Source: Tyzzerella sp. UBA1042 (GTDB taxonomy: Bacteria; Bacillota; Clostridia; Lachnospirales; Anaerotignaceae). From it: DNA of 34,474 bases. The translations under genes and the position numbers were made by a program. Positions within the stretch are counted from its first letter, which is position 1, and the number at the start of each line of letters is the position of its first letter. Below the pieces are notes generated by a model. It was not told the DNA's origin and did no database searches. It saw only the letters and a program-made list of their open reading frames with translations. Shown here one piece after another: positions 1-8,086 of the stretch. The stretch covers positions 54,142 to 88,615 of the forward strand of contig DCDZ01000068.1 of assembly GCA_002316675.1 (NCBI GenBank), written 5' to 3'.

Positions 1-317
1 TTTAAATCTGCAATATGATTTACGCCGCCTCGACCGCCGGAGGTCCCCGTTTCCTTCCCCAAAATTTCGGCAAAAATTTCTTCCAAAGAAATGCCCATCA
101 TATGTACCGCGGCAATCAAACGATGATGCCCTTTGTAATAGTCTCCTTCATGCTTTGTGGCCAGCGTTCCCACGAAAGCCGCTTCCTCTCCGACGCCACT
201 ATGAATGTGACCCGGAACCTTACCTAATGCATAAATTTCAACAAGCTTCTCCTCTGTCATGCGCAGCGTAAGCAGCTCCTTATAAAGTCCTTCTAAAAAT
301 GCCTTATCATATTTCAT
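1..317 (-). CDS. TPP-dependent dehydrogenase E1 component, alpha subunit (partial)
   Basis: N-terminal part of a thiamine-diphosphate-dependent 2-oxo acid or acetoin dehydrogenase E1 alpha subunit, running off the left edge. The translation begins MKYDKAFLEGLYKELLTLRM and contains a GKVPGHIHSGVGEEAA segment, an HHRLIAA segment and a TSGGRGGVNHIADL segment, which match the order found in PdhA/AcoA-type proteins. The start is ATG at 317, preceded by AAAGGAGA at a suitable distance. It lies 34 bp downstream of the SDR gene on the same strand, so it is probably the next cistron of the TRAP transporter cluster. The family decarboxylates a 2-oxo acid or cleaves acetoin with the E1 beta and E2 partners, which would lie outside the window. 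The substrate cannot be told from this fragment. Confidence 0.85.
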   Translation of the reverse strand, partial: MKYDKAFLEGLYKELLTLRMTEEKLVEIYALGKVPGHIHSGVGEEAAFVGTLATKHEGDYYKGHHRLIAAVHMMGISLEEIFAEILGKETGTSGGRGGVNHIADL

Positions 318-351
318 TTTTTATTCTCCTTTACTTCAGTCTTTCATACGA

Positions 352-1104
352 TTAGTCAAGCGTCAGACCACCGTCAGCATCTCCAATTTCCCCGGTAATA
401 AAGCTTGCCATATCAGAAACGTAAAATAAAATCAAGTTTGCAATTTCCTGTGGTTCTCCTGCTCTTTTTAGCAGAATGCCCGATAAAATTCGCTCCTTTG
501 TCGTTTCATCCATATTCGCCGTCATAGCAGTTTTCGTAAATGCCGGGCAAACACCGCAGCAACGGATGTTGTGCGGTGCGCCTTCCTTTGCAATCGCCTT
601 TGTTAAGCCAATGACACCCGCCTTCGATGCAGCATATGCAGCAGTTCCTAAGAGACCGCCGCCAACCTTGCCCGCCACTGAAGCCACATTTACAATTGCT
701 CCATAGTTATTTTGAGCCATATGGGGGAAAATTGTGTGTATTGTTTTATACGCACTTGTAAGATTAGTGGCAACAACTCTATCCCATTCCTTTTGCTCCA
801 AGTCGACAAATTTTTTAGTGCTGACAACACCCCCATTATTTATCAAACCATGGATCTGCCCCATGTCACTTATAATTTGCGTAAACACTGCTTCAATTTC
901 CTCTGCATCAGCCAAATCCATTTTATACGTGCAAATTTTGTCGGGGGAAATCTCCCTTCTAACTGACACTGCTGCATTTTCATTGATATCAACCAATGCG
1001 ACCTTGCCGCCGCCTTCCACAATGCCAGCAACAACTGCCTTGCCTATCCCGCCTGCACCGCCTGTTACAATATAATTTTTGTTTGAAAAATCCATTCCTA
1101 CCAT
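352..1104 (-). CDS. SDR family NAD(P)-dependent oxidoreductase
   Basis: Short-chain dehydrogenase of 250 residues, the usual length for classical SDRs. The N-terminal cofactor motif is TGGAGGIG at about residue 14. The NNAG motif appears as NNGG near residue 88, the catalytic Ser lies in VASVAG, and the Tyr and Lys lie in YAASK. These cover the Rossmann fold and the Ser-Tyr-Lys active site, so it should be an active oxidoreductase acting on a hydroxyl or keto group. ATG at 1104 is preceded by AGGAGG eight bases upstream. It sits between the TRAP large permease and the E1 alpha gene on one strand, suggesting it oxidises or reduces the imported substrate. FabG-like names are often given to this family, but fatty acid synthesis is not supported by the context. 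Confidence 0.88.
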   Translation of the reverse strand: MVGMDFSNKNYIVTGGAGGIGKAVVAGIVEGGGKVALVDINENAAVSVRREISPDKICTYKMDLADAEEIEAVFTQIISDMGQIHGLINNGGVVSTKKFVDLEQKEWDRVVATNLTSAYKTIHTIFPHMAQNNYGAIVNVASVAGKVGGGLLGTAAYAASKAGVIGLTKAIAKEGAPHNIRCCGVCPAFTKTAMTANMDETTKERILSGILLKRAGEPQEIANLILFYVSDMASFITGEIGDADGGLTLD

Positions 1105-1255
1105 GTTTCATTCCTCCTGATTTTATTACTTTCAAATCCCTTCACTTCTTGAGCCTTGAAAATTGCGGGCTTACATTGTTTCCTGTGGCAGGCCTAAAAA
1201 ATGCTGATTTCTTAGGTGATGTGCATCCGGAATATCCCTGCGCTTTCCTAATACT

Positions 1256-2530
1256 TTATGTTAATATAGAAGGAAGCCAAGTCGTTAATCCCGGAACATA
1301 TGTAACCAGCAGCAGAACTATCAGAGCAATCAAAATCATTGGCATTGCAGCCCTTAGGGTCCTCTCCAGCTTTGCGCCCGCCATTTGGTTTCCAAGTAAA
1401 ATACAAATTCCCACCGGTGGTGTTACCAAACCAATATACAGGTTTACCGACATGATCAACCCAAAATGAATGGGATCAATATGAAATGCATTCATTAATG
1501 GCATCAGCAGCGGTGTCATCATAACAATTGCAGCATTCGCCTCCATTAACATACCAATTAATAAGAACATAATGTTGATGAGCATCAGCATCACAATTGG
1601 ACTGCTTGTAAATTCCTGAAACGCCCCCAACACGGCCTGTGGCAATCGAGAGGTTACAATCACATAGCTAGATGACTTCGACAGACCAACTAACATTAAA
1701 ATTGCCGCCGTAGAAATTGCAGCCTCAACTAAAATTCTCGGAACTTCTTTTATCGTAAGATCTTTATAAATAAATAGACTTACAAAAAATGCATATGCAA
1801 CTGCTACAGCCGACGCTTCTGTTGCGGTAAAAATACCGCCAAAAATACCACCTAATATTAAAATAGGCATACATAACGCCCAAATACTACTCTTTATTGT
1901 AAGTAAAATTTCTTTTCCGCTCTTTTTCGGCTTCGACGGCAAGTCCATCTTTTTTCCATAGAACAAGGTATATGCCAAAAGTCCGCAGCATAGTATTAGT
2001 CCCGGAATAACCGAGGCAATAAATAATTTAGAAATCGAAGTTTCCGTAATACTTCCGTATACAATCAAAGTGATGGACGGAGGAATCATGGGGCCAAGTA
2101 TTGCCGCCATAGAGGCAATGGCACCCGCAAAATAATCGGGATACCCTTCTTTCTTCATTGCAGGAATCGTTGTTCCGCCGACTGCGGAAACCGTTGCGGT
2201 TGCCGAGCCTGAAATGGCTCCAAATAAGGCTGATGCCAATACCGTTACAACGGCCAAGCTGCCTTTGATCCAACCAATAAAAGCATTAGAAACATCAATG
2301 AGCTTCATAGTAATACCCCTTGCCATAATATTGCCTGCCAACATGAAAAAGGGAATTGCCAATAAGGAAATCGAATTAATCCCTGCAAACATCTTCTGGG
2401 GGATAACAACAAATGGCATCCCCGACATGGTCATTGCAATTACTGTGGCAATGCCAAGAGATAGAAAAATAGGAATACCCAATATGGATAAAAAGATCAA
2501 TCCGCCTACAACTACTAATCCAGCACTCAT
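1256..2530 (-). CDS. TRAP transporter large permease (DctM type)
   Basis: Large membrane subunit of a tripartite ATP-independent periplasmic transporter, 424 residues, the usual DctM length. It is built of many hydrophobic segments with family-typical stretches such as GIPIFLSLG near the N-terminus, FFMLAGNIM at about residue 62, GSATATVSAVG near 110 and VTPPVGICI near 370. TRAP systems use an ion gradient, with an extracellular binding protein delivering an organic acid to the DctQM membrane pair. Its ATG overlaps the stop of the small permease gene by 4 bp, so translation is probably coupled. In some TRAP systems Q and M are fused; here they are separate. The ligand cannot be read from the permease. 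Confidence 0.93.
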   Translation of the reverse strand: MSAGLVVVGGLIFLSILGIPIFLSLGIATVIAMTMSGMPFVVIPQKMFAGINSISLLAIPFFMLAGNIMARGITMKLIDVSNAFIGWIKGSLAVVTVLASALFGAISGSATATVSAVGGTTIPAMKKEGYPDYFAGAIASMAAILGPMIPPSITLIVYGSITETSISKLFIASVIPGLILCCGLLAYTLFYGKKMDLPSKPKKSGKEILLTIKSSIWALCMPILILGGIFGGIFTATEASAVAVAYAFFVSLFIYKDLTIKEVPRILVEAAISTAAILMLVGLSKSSSYVIVTSRLPQAVLGAFQEFTSSPIVMLMLINIMFLLIGMLMEANAAIVMMTPLLMPLMNAFHIDPIHFGLIMSVNLYIGLVTPPVGICILLGNQMAGAKLERTLRAAMPMILIALIVLLLVTYVPGLTTWLPSILT

Positions 2531-3033
2531 TTGGCACCTCCTGCCGCCTCGTATTGTTTTATTGTTTCAATGCTCTTAAGAATAACCTCAATAGAAGAAA
2601 GTACCATTAGCCCTCCGCCAAAAGGTAAACATGCATAAACATAAGACATCGGTATCTTCAACCCTGTTGAAATACTGTTTGTGGTACTTTGACAAAGGAT
2701 GATGGCATATCGCATGAAAAATAATAAAAATGCAATCCCTGCTATGGTTGAAACAATGACAGAAATACTCTTCATTTTTGGATTCAATAAATTAATTAAG
2801 AAATCCACTTGCAAGTGACCGCCTTTTCTTGTTGCAAGGGCCGCACCTAACATGACCACATACGCAAAGAGAAAACAAGAAAGCTCTTCACTCCATACAT
2901 TTGATGAATTAAAAATATAACGCAAAACTACCTGATATAGCATTGCCAAAACCATAGTAACCAACGATACCCATAATAATGTCTCAACAATTTTTTCAAC
3001 AACATTCATGAATTTTGAATATGCTTTAAGCAT
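2527..3033 (-). CDS. TRAP transporter small permease (DctQ type)
   Basis: Small membrane subunit of the TRAP transporter, about 168 residues with four hydrophobic segments. It carries the QVVLRYIFN motif near residue 37, followed by VWSEELSCFLFAYVVMLGAA, typical of DctQ. I place the start at ATG 3033, which has AAAGG upstream, rather than at a TTG 24 bases earlier (3057) with no ribosome binding site. It overlaps the large permease start by 4 bp and follows the binding-protein gene after a 160-bp gap containing a stable hairpin. DctQ pairs with DctM in the membrane. Confidence 0.9.
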   Translation of the reverse strand: MLKAYSKFMNVVEKIVETLLWVSLVTMVLAMLYQVVLRYIFNSSNVWSEELSCFLFAYVVMLGAALATRKGGHLQVDFLINLLNPKMKSISVIVSTIAGIAFLLFFMRYAIILCQSTTNSISTGLKIPMSYVYACLPFGGGLMVLSSIEVILKSIETIKQYEAAGGAK

Positions 3034-3139
3034 CAATCCACAACCTTTCTTTTTCAAAAAATTCTGCGCAGCACCTCTTTATGCAGAACCGGCAGCTTTT
3101 ATGTCTGTAAAACGTAAGCCGCAATTTAATTATGAATCA

Positions 3140-3175
3140 AGATGTCTTCAAAGAATTTCCCTTTTGAAGACATCT
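3140..3175 (-). promoter_or_regulatory. Intercistronic hairpin between dctP-like and dctQ-like genes
   Basis: Perfect 13-bp inverted repeat: AGATGTCTTCAAA at 3140-3152 pairs with 3163-3175, with a 10-base loop. It lies just downstream of the solute-binding protein stop. There is no strong U run after it on the transcribed strand, so it is more likely a 3' mRNA stabiliser or partial attenuator than a full terminator. Such hairpins commonly allow higher expression of the binding protein than of the permeases; that role is inferred. Confidence 0.6.
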
Positions 3176-3197
3176 GACTATTGTGTTTGATCAAGAC

Positions 3198-4271
3198 TTA
3201 CGCACTTATATCCAATGTCTTAATTTCATTTGTCCAATCCACAAGATCCGGATAAACCTCTTCAACAAAGCCATCGAATTTTGAAATAAACTCTTTCATA
3301 TCCACTTCAATAATTGTTACACCTTTTTCAATAACCTTTTCTTCCACCTCTGCCTCTCTGTCTTTCATTAATGCATTTCTATATTCCGAAGCGACCACCG
3401 CTGCATCAGCAATCATAGTTTGTACATTTTCCGGCAGTTCGTTATAAGTATTACGATCCATCATAAATACATCTTGGCTATATACATGGTTTGTTTTAAT
3501 GAAGTAAGGGCATACATCATAAAAACCATAGTTGTAGCACTCGCTGATCGGATTCTCTTGGCCTTCTACTGTGCCCTGTTGGATCGCCGTATAGGTTTCT
3601 GTAATTGCCAGGGGAGTTGGAGATGCGCCCAGTTTCCTCCATGTTTTTACATAAACATCAATATTAGGAGCTCTTAATTTAAATCCCTTAAAATCCTCCA
3701 CTGTTCTCATCTCTTTGACAGCCGTAGTAATTCTGGCACCGCGGTACATCCCCCCCAACAGCTTAAAGTTTGCTTCTTCGCCAATTGCTTCACGCATTTC
3801 TTCGCCTAAGTCGCCTTTCCAAGTATTAATGAAATGATCATATCCACTATAGAGATACGGAATTGCGTCAATATTCGCCCTCGCACTAAACGGAGCTAGA
3901 GTGCCAATACTTTCTGCATAAATATGCGCTACGCCAAAGGAAAGCCCTTCAAGTAGCTCTTGCCCTGAGCCCAAAACGGATCCGCCATACAATTCCGTTG
4001 CAATATTACCATCAGAAGCAGATGCAAGTTCTTCACAAAATTTTGCAACTGATTCATAAAGCACATCACCTGCCGAGGTATTAACCGCAACTTTAAAGGT
4101 ATACTCCGCATCAGCATTTCCAAACATTGTCGCATCACCAGCTTGCGTCTGGTTCGCATTTGCTTCGGTCCCGCCGTTAGTCTCCTCCTTGTCCGTACCT
4201 CCTCCGCAGCCAGCCAGTGTGCCCGTACAAAGGATCAATGCCATTGTTAATGATAAAACTTTCAATTTCAT
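3198..4271 (-). CDS. TRAP transporter solute-binding lipoprotein (DctP type)
   Basis: Extracytoplasmic binding subunit, about 357 residues from ATG 4271. That start has GAGGAGG upstream and begins a lipoprotein signal MKLKVLSLTMALILC followed by the lipobox LAGC, so the mature protein is anchored by its Cys. An in-frame upstream start at 4349 would place 26 charged residues before the signal and has no ribosome binding site. The body matches DctP/TeaA-like proteins, with the ligand-region segments VEDFKGFKLRAPN, LGASPTPLAITETYTAIQQG and VEGQENP. Arg in RAPN normally binds the ligand carboxylate in this family, which suggests an organic acid. First gene of the leftward cluster, transcribed away from the divergent GntR regulator. 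Confidence 0.93.
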   Translation of the reverse strand: MKLKVLSLTMALILCTGTLAGCGGGTDKEETNGGTEANANQTQAGDATMFGNADAEYTFKVAVNTSAGDVLYESVAKFCEELASASDGNIATELYGGSVLGSGQELLEGLSFGVAHIYAESIGTLAPFSARANIDAIPYLYSGYDHFINTWKGDLGEEMREAIGEEANFKLLGGMYRGARITTAVKEMRTVEDFKGFKLRAPNIDVYVKTWRKLGASPTPLAITETYTAIQQGTVEGQENPISECYNYGFYDVCPYFIKTNHVYSQDVFMMDRNTYNELPENVQTMIADAAVVASEYRNALMKDREAEVEEKVIEKGVTIIEVDMKEFISKFDGFVEEVYPDLVDWTNEIKTLDISA

Positions 4272-4766
4272 AATTCTTACCCTCCTCATATAAGTTTTAA
4301 TGATATTATCTTGAATCCTTTTGGTATCTCTTTGCGAAAATAAATTCATTTTTTAATTTATGAATCTATTTTAATAAATATTATATCTATATATAAATGA
4401 TACAAATCAAAAAAATAATTGTCAATTGTAATCTTGTATGAATCTATTTTTTATGAAAAAAGTCGAAAACCAATACTATTTGGCCAAAAAACCAAATATC
4501 CCTTATACACTATAACAATTCATGATAACTTTTCTTTTTGTTAATTTCTCTAGGTTTATTCCAGTAATTTTCTTATTTCTTTCTTGCATACTAAAAAAAT
4601 AAATTTATTCTATTGCATTAATAATTACAAATCCTATCATTCAACAGATTATTAATTTAAAATAGATTTATTAATTAAAAAAACGTATTTTTATTTTCTT
4701 ATTTATGTGTTATAATAAACTCAAAAATTTGACAATAATAATGAATGCTAGCAAAAGGAGTTTGCC
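4272..4766. promoter_or_regulatory. Divergent regulatory region, TRAP operon / GntR gene
   Basis: A 495-bp AT-rich intergenic region between two divergent genes. The 12-base word TGAATCTATTTT occurs at 4361-4372 and again at 4439-4450, and an inverted near-copy (AAAATAGATTTA) lies at 4659-4670. These are the best candidates for a regulator operator in this stretch. A TATAAT at 4711-4716 is a possible -10 box for the GntR gene, but I see no good -35 box. No coding sequence is apparent. Confidence 0.4.
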
Positions 4767-5444
4767 ATGAAATCCAAATCCGTATTAGAAGCTTCTTATG
4801 AAGAGATTAAAAATCGTATTATATTAGGAACTTATCCCCCAGGAACAAAAATTGTTATTCAAGAACTTTCTGACTCCTTAAATGTCAGCCGCACTCCCAT
4901 CGTGTCGGCCATTAATCGTTTGCTTGCAGAGGGCTATGTAGAAAAGAATGCGCAAAGCGGTATCTTTGTAAAAGGCTTATCCATAAAAGATATCCGCAAT
5001 ATTCTGGAATTAAGAATTATGATTGAGCTATATACCGCACAAGCTGCAATCAAAAATATCACTTTCTGTCCACACATCATTAAAGAAATGCGTGAAATAC
5101 TCAAAGAATATGTTGATATTAAAGATAATGATTACGACCATATTTGCGAAGTTGAATGTCGTTTTCACCATCTCTACGTTTCTTTAACCGGAAACGAAAA
5201 AATACTGCAATTATATAAGCAAAATCAGTGTGTTACAATTACATATCATATGTATAAAATGGCAAATCTTGCATTATCAAACATGAAAAATACCTATGAT
5301 GAACATTGTAAAATCGTTGAATATCTGGAAAGTCGAGATGAGGAATCTCTGACAGAATTATTGAAAACTCATATCAGCACACCTATGGAAGCCTTGGATT
5401 GGCTAATTAAAAATGATCAATTTGTTCAGATGAATTCTTTTTAA
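4767..5444 (+). CDS. GntR family transcriptional regulator with FCD ligand domain
   Basis: DNA-binding regulator of 225 residues, FadR subfamily. Residues about 7-70 form the winged helix-turn-helix: SYEEIKNRIILGTYPPGTKI, then QELSDSLNVSRTPIVSAINRL, then AEGYVEKNAQSGIFV. The C-terminal 140 residues are helical and carry an FCD-like pattern (ELRIMIE, a HHLY segment, and a DEH followed by a C-terminal His), where family members bind metal and an organic acid. ATG at 4767 has AAAGGAG nine bases upstream. It is divergent from the TRAP cluster, so it most likely senses the imported acid or a product and represses or activates that operon. The ligand is unknown. Confidence 0.9.
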   Translation: MKSKSVLEASYEEIKNRIILGTYPPGTKIVIQELSDSLNVSRTPIVSAINRLLAEGYVEKNAQSGIFVKGLSIKDIRNILELRIMIELYTAQAAIKNITFCPHIIKEMREILKEYVDIKDNDYDHICEVECRFHHLYVSLTGNEKILQLYKQNQCVTITYHMYKMANLALSNMKNTYDEHCKIVEYLESRDEESLTELLKTHISTPMEALDWLIKNDQFVQMNSF

Positions 5445-6054
5445 ATAGAACCCAATTTTGTATATAGCTTTGAACATAAAGGCCTAGATATGTGGAAGCT
5501 TTCGAGCTTTTATGCTGACTTTCTAGTTTAAAGCGAAAAGTCCATGGTTTTTAGGTATCTTTGGATAATGTATACTTAATTGCGCAAATTCAATTTTATA
5601 AAAATAGACATGGTCTGTCGCCGTTTGGTAGAATTAAGTTACCACACAAAATTTTTCCATGGAGGCTTGTACGCACTAGACTACGTCATATACCCGGAAC
5701 CCAATGGAGCGTCCGCCGCTATATGAACATGGGGCATCTTATCAATCCCGGTAATGATCTGTTGTCTAATGACATAGCCGGTTAACCAACGACTGCTAAA
5801 CGGCAGGAATTAAATTTGCGAAATAATCTTGGCACTATCAGTCTTAACACTATTTCCAGTTTTTTCTTTTCAAAGGTAATGCTTAAGGTTGCTGTTTTCA
5901 TTTCATTCTTCTCTCTAAAATACAAAAGGCACACCCATAATGCGATGTGCCAGTTAGCTTTTTCTTTTCTCCAAATCAATTTGTGAGGTTACATCTTCCG
6001 TTGTTCCTGCATAATTTCTAGCAATTGCTGTACTCTTTGACAAATACAGCTCTC
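5445..6054. other. Host gap with no convincing intact gene
   Basis: This 610-bp stretch has no open frame with a good ribosome binding site. A minus-strand frame between about 5640 and 5790 reads coherently (GYVIRQQIITGIDKMPHVHI) but meets stops at both sides, so it may be a remnant of a lost gene that I do not recognise. A small UUCG-capped hairpin lies at 5496-5509, just after the GntR gene, and may be a weak terminator. A better terminator hairpin at 5928-5951 is listed separately. Confidence 0.4.
5928..5951 (-). terminator. Rho-independent terminator downstream of the stalk-domain gene
   Basis: GGCACA at 5928-5933 pairs with TGTGCC at 5946-5951. Read leftward, the hairpin is followed by TTTTGTATTTT, a U-rich tail. 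It lies about 105 bp beyond the stop of the broken stalk-domain gene on the same strand and is probably its terminator. Confidence 0.5.
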
Positions 6055-6815
6055 TCAGTTACTGAAGATAAATAGGCTATTACAAATTTGTTTTTTAGTA
6101 TTAAGTAATTTTAAGTAGTGTTCTTTTTGCTTGGCATTTTCAGGATCATACTGAATATCTGAAACAGATATGCTAATTAGAATGTCTTTATCATCTTCAT
6201 AAGCACGTCATATTGAACTGCAAAATCTTCTTTCACCTCTTTTTCCCAATAATTTAAATCAAAATAGCCTAATGAAAAAAGCAATCCTCCAGATTCTGAA
6301 TCTTGAAACTCAACAACTGAGTAGTGATCAAAATTATTTTTCACAGTTTCGTACTCGGACTTATCAGAGCCTTTTGGAATCAGAACACCATAATCCTCAT
6401 CTTTAAATAAAATTCGTTCAGGCTGTATAACATAAACCGTATTTATCATTTTGTTCCACGCAACATCAAATCCGAGGCATTGGGATAAATATCTGAGAGG
6501 AATAAACAAGCGGTTATTTTTTTAATACAGGGATTGTGTCCATTTCTATAGTTGTATTGTTTTTCAAAATTTGAGTACTGTTTAGCTGTAACTTTATAAA
6601 ATTCTCACCAATATTTACCGTTGCAGTCTGAGAGTCTGCATTCCTCCAATCAACATTATAATTAAGCTCATCTGCAACCCATCTAATTGATATCATAGTC
6701 CTGTCATTTTCATCTACAAACGGTGAATATTCTTCATTTTGAATCATCATTCCATTTAAGGATATTTTAATGGTAGTATCTGCAAATGCATAAGTTGTAA
6801 AAGTTAGTGTAAGTT
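6055..6815 (-). pseudogene. Exported stalk-domain (Cu amine oxidase N-terminal-like) protein, broken, 3' part
   Basis: A host gene disrupted several times. Reading leftward, the frame opens with the end of a signal peptide (LTFTTYAFADTT, with a likely cut after AFA). It continues through DENDRTMISIRWVADEL, typical of the copper amine oxidase N-terminal / stalk-protein domain found in Clostridia cell-surface proteins. At 6517-6523 a run of seven A breaks the frame; one more A joins VLKK to NRLFIPLRYLSQCLGFDVAW. A second shift near 6185-6195 separates this from EDDKDILISISVSDIQYDPE, which ends at a stop at 6055-6057. The start codon and signal peptide are missing here because the prophage lies at 6816; they are at 33910-33956. 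All parts together would encode a secreted protein of about 260 residues. Confidence 0.8.
6811..6815. repeat. Candidate target-site duplication, left copy
   Basis: AAGTT immediately left of the proposed prophage end. The right copy at 33905-33909 is AAGCT, one mismatch. Mu-like phages duplicate five bases. The match is imperfect, and rejoining the host gene through it leaves the frame one base off, so the exact boundary may be shifted by a base or two or a flank may have mutated. Confidence 0.45.
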
Positions 6816-6837
6816 TTCAAATATATTGAGAAATAAA
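6816..6837 (+). repeat. Left-end transposase-binding site L1 (candidate)
   Basis: Starts TTCAAATATATTGAGAAAT. It matches 16 of 19 positions of the second right-end repeat and 14 of 19 of the first, in inverted orientation. This is the arrangement expected for MuA end-binding sites. Other left sites (L2, L3) could not be assigned with confidence. Confidence 0.65.
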
Positions 6838-6931
6838 GAACGGTGGGTATTTCGATAATGAAAAAAACCGGAAGAACCCGTGAAAGCCCTGAAACAAGCG
6901 GTTTTATCAAGCAAATAAGATGGAAAAATAG

Positions 6932-6975
6932 AAAAAACCTTGCAGTCTTGTGCAAACAGTCCTGCAAGGTTTTTT
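6932..6975. terminator. Bidirectional terminator hairpin near the left prophage end
   Basis: AAAAAACCTTGCAG (6932-6945) pairs perfectly with CTGCAAGGTTTTTT (6962-6975), 14 bp around a 16-base loop. There are T runs on both strands, so it could stop transcription from either side. No phage gene ends directly at it; it may insulate the prophage from host transcription. Confidence 0.65.
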
Positions 6976-7088
6976 TATGCCTTTTTTCATAAAATGAGTT
7001 GATTTCCCTTTATACTCACACAACAGTTAAACTACCTTTTAAGCACGTTTAAATGCCATTTCATAATTGAATATATAAATAAAACAAA

Positions 7089-7126
7089 AAGCTTAAAACC
7101 CAATATTTATAAGGGGTTTTAGGCTT
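7089..7126 (-). terminator. Rho-independent terminator of the repressor gene
   Basis: Read leftward, the stem AAGCCTAAAACCCC / GGGTTTTAAGCTT with a short AT loop is followed by TTTTTGTTTT. It lies about 330 bp past the repressor stop on the same strand. Confidence 0.6.
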
Positions 7127-7454
7127 GTTTGTTTCTTAAATGGTTGTTAAATGGTACGTTTAAGTAATTTGTAAGTGTTAAAAGAAAAAGGCTCAATTCT
7201 TTCAATTCTGGTAGCCGAGATTGAGAAAATCGGCAGCCAAAGTTGGCTACCAAATGAAAACAGAAAAAAACCGCATAGATTCGGCGCCTTTTAGATTTAT
7301 CAATAAAAAAGAATTAAATCCGCATTCAAAAATATTGGCTACCGAAAGTCTTACGCTATGCGTAATTTTCGTACAATTTTAAAGCAATGGATTTGGCTCG
7401 TGATATGCTTGTTTTAATTAATTCAAATGAAGCAGTAAAACGTAAAAAGTTAAT

Positions 7455-7922
7455 CTATTTTTTATTCATTTTAAGGAGCTGATTTTCTCGGTATGCATCA
7501 TGTTTTATGGTTGCCAATGTCTTTGCTTTTAACTGCGCAGATACATTCTTTGTTCCCAATATTGAATTTAACTCGGAAATGATATCAAACAAGTTTTTTT
7601 TATTTTCATCGGTAGATTCATTGAAATTGTTTAAAAGGTTTTCAAGCAGTGTCTCAAATTCACTATTAACAGCACTTAAAATTTCTTTATCTTCATAAAC
7701 CAAAGGTTGAGGATCGTTTGTTTCACACATCAAGTATTCCTTGGAAACACCAAAATACATGGACATCAAGGATATCACAGCAGAAACAGGAGATCGTTGT
7801 GAATTCTCATAATTGATGATTGAAGAAAGACTTACCCCTATTTCTTCAGCAAGTTTTTTTTGAGTAATATTTTTTTCTTTTCGCAGTTCTTTTAATCTAT
7901 TTGCAAAACTAATTGATTTCAT
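7455..7922 (-). CDS. XRE-family phage repressor
   Basis: Repressor-type protein of 155 residues. The N-terminal helix-turn-helix spans about residues 8-62: RLKELRKEKNITQKKLAEEI, then GVSLSSIINYENSQRSP, then MYFGVSKEYLM. The rest is helical with no peptidase motif, so it lacks the LexA-type self-cleavage domain. ATG at 7922 is preceded by AAGGAGAG. It faces away from the early operon, as the c repressor does in Mu-like phages, and its promoter abuts the early promoter. It most likely maintains lysogeny by repressing the rightward early transcript. Confidence 0.85.
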   Translation of the reverse strand: MKSISFANRLKELRKEKNITQKKLAEEIGVSLSSIINYENSQRSPVSAVISLMSMYFGVSKEYLMCETNDPQPLVYEDKEILSAVNSEFETLLENLLNNFNESTDENKKNLFDIISELNSILGTKNVSAQLKAKTLATIKHDAYRENQLLKMNKK

Positions 7923-7958
7923 AATATCTCTCCTTAATATCCGATTAGTTGTAAATTT

Positions 7959-7987
7959 ATTATATCAGAGAGGTTACTCATTGTCTA
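7959..7987 (-). promoter_or_regulatory. Repressor gene promoter
   Basis: Read leftward: TAGACA (-35; complement at 7982-7987), a spacer of 17 bases, TATAAT (-10; complement at 7959-7964). One mismatch from the sigma-A consensus. It drives the repressor gene. Confidence 0.75.
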
Positions 7988-8008
7988 ACAAATGAAGTAG
8001 AAAATCTG
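7988..8008. promoter_or_regulatory. Candidate operator region between divergent promoters
   Basis: Only 21 bp separate the two -35 boxes. Imperfect dyads such as CATTGTCTAACAAATG (from about 7979) and related words (ATTGCTCAACG, TTATTCAATGCATAA) overlap both promoters. They are reasonable repressor or Cro/Ner targets, but no single clean operator repeat stands out. Confidence 0.4.
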
Positions 8009-8037
8009 TTGACATTGCTCAACGGATAATATATAAT
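8009..8037 (+). promoter_or_regulatory. Early promoter
   Basis: TTGACA at 8009-8014, a 17-base spacer, and TATAAT at 8032-8037: both hexamers are perfect sigma-A consensus. It drives the Cro/Ner-like gene and the ribozyme-containing early transcript. Such a strong promoter next to a repressor gene implies tight repression in the lysogen. Confidence 0.88.
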
Positions 8038-8086
8038 ACAAATGAAGTTATTCAATGCATAATAAAATTACAAAGGAGGGTAAGTT

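Larger units (their letters stand above)
6838..7454. promoter_or_regulatory. Prophage left-end noncoding region
   Basis: About 620 bp with no convincing gene between the left end and the repressor. It contains a perfect 14-bp hairpin at 6932-6975 and the repressor terminator at 7089-7126. It also has CGTTTAA words at 7046 and 7157 related to those elsewhere in the phage, GGCTACC-type repeats (inverted GGTAGCC at 7210-7216, then 7245-7251 and 7337-7343), and a small palindrome TTACGC/GCGTAA at 7351-7365. Transposase-binding or enhancer sites would be expected in such a region. Confidence 0.45.

Noticed and set aside
4272..4349. Longer start for the DctP-like protein at 4349
   Set aside because: It would put 26 charged residues before a clear lipoprotein signal and has no ribosome binding site, while 4271 has GAGGAGG.
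5561..5785. Plus-strand frame of 74 residues (MDNVYLIAQIQFYKNRHGLS)
   Set aside because: No ribosome binding site. The opposite strand reads as more protein-like, so this is probably a shadow of a decayed gene.
5782..5979. Minus-strand frame containing MKTATLSITFEKKKLEIVLR
   Set aside because: It passes through the terminator hairpin at 5928-5951, and the ATG has only a weak purine tract. It may be a small remnant, but I cannot support a gene.
6858..6998. 43-codon frame starting MKKTGRTRESPETSGFIKQI
   Set aside because: No convincing ribosome binding site, and the frame runs through the terminator hairpin at 6932-6975.
7366..7470. Plus-strand frame reading AMDLARDMLVLINSNEAVKR before the repressor stop
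   Set aside because: It looks protein-like but has no start or ribosome binding site. At best a short remnant.
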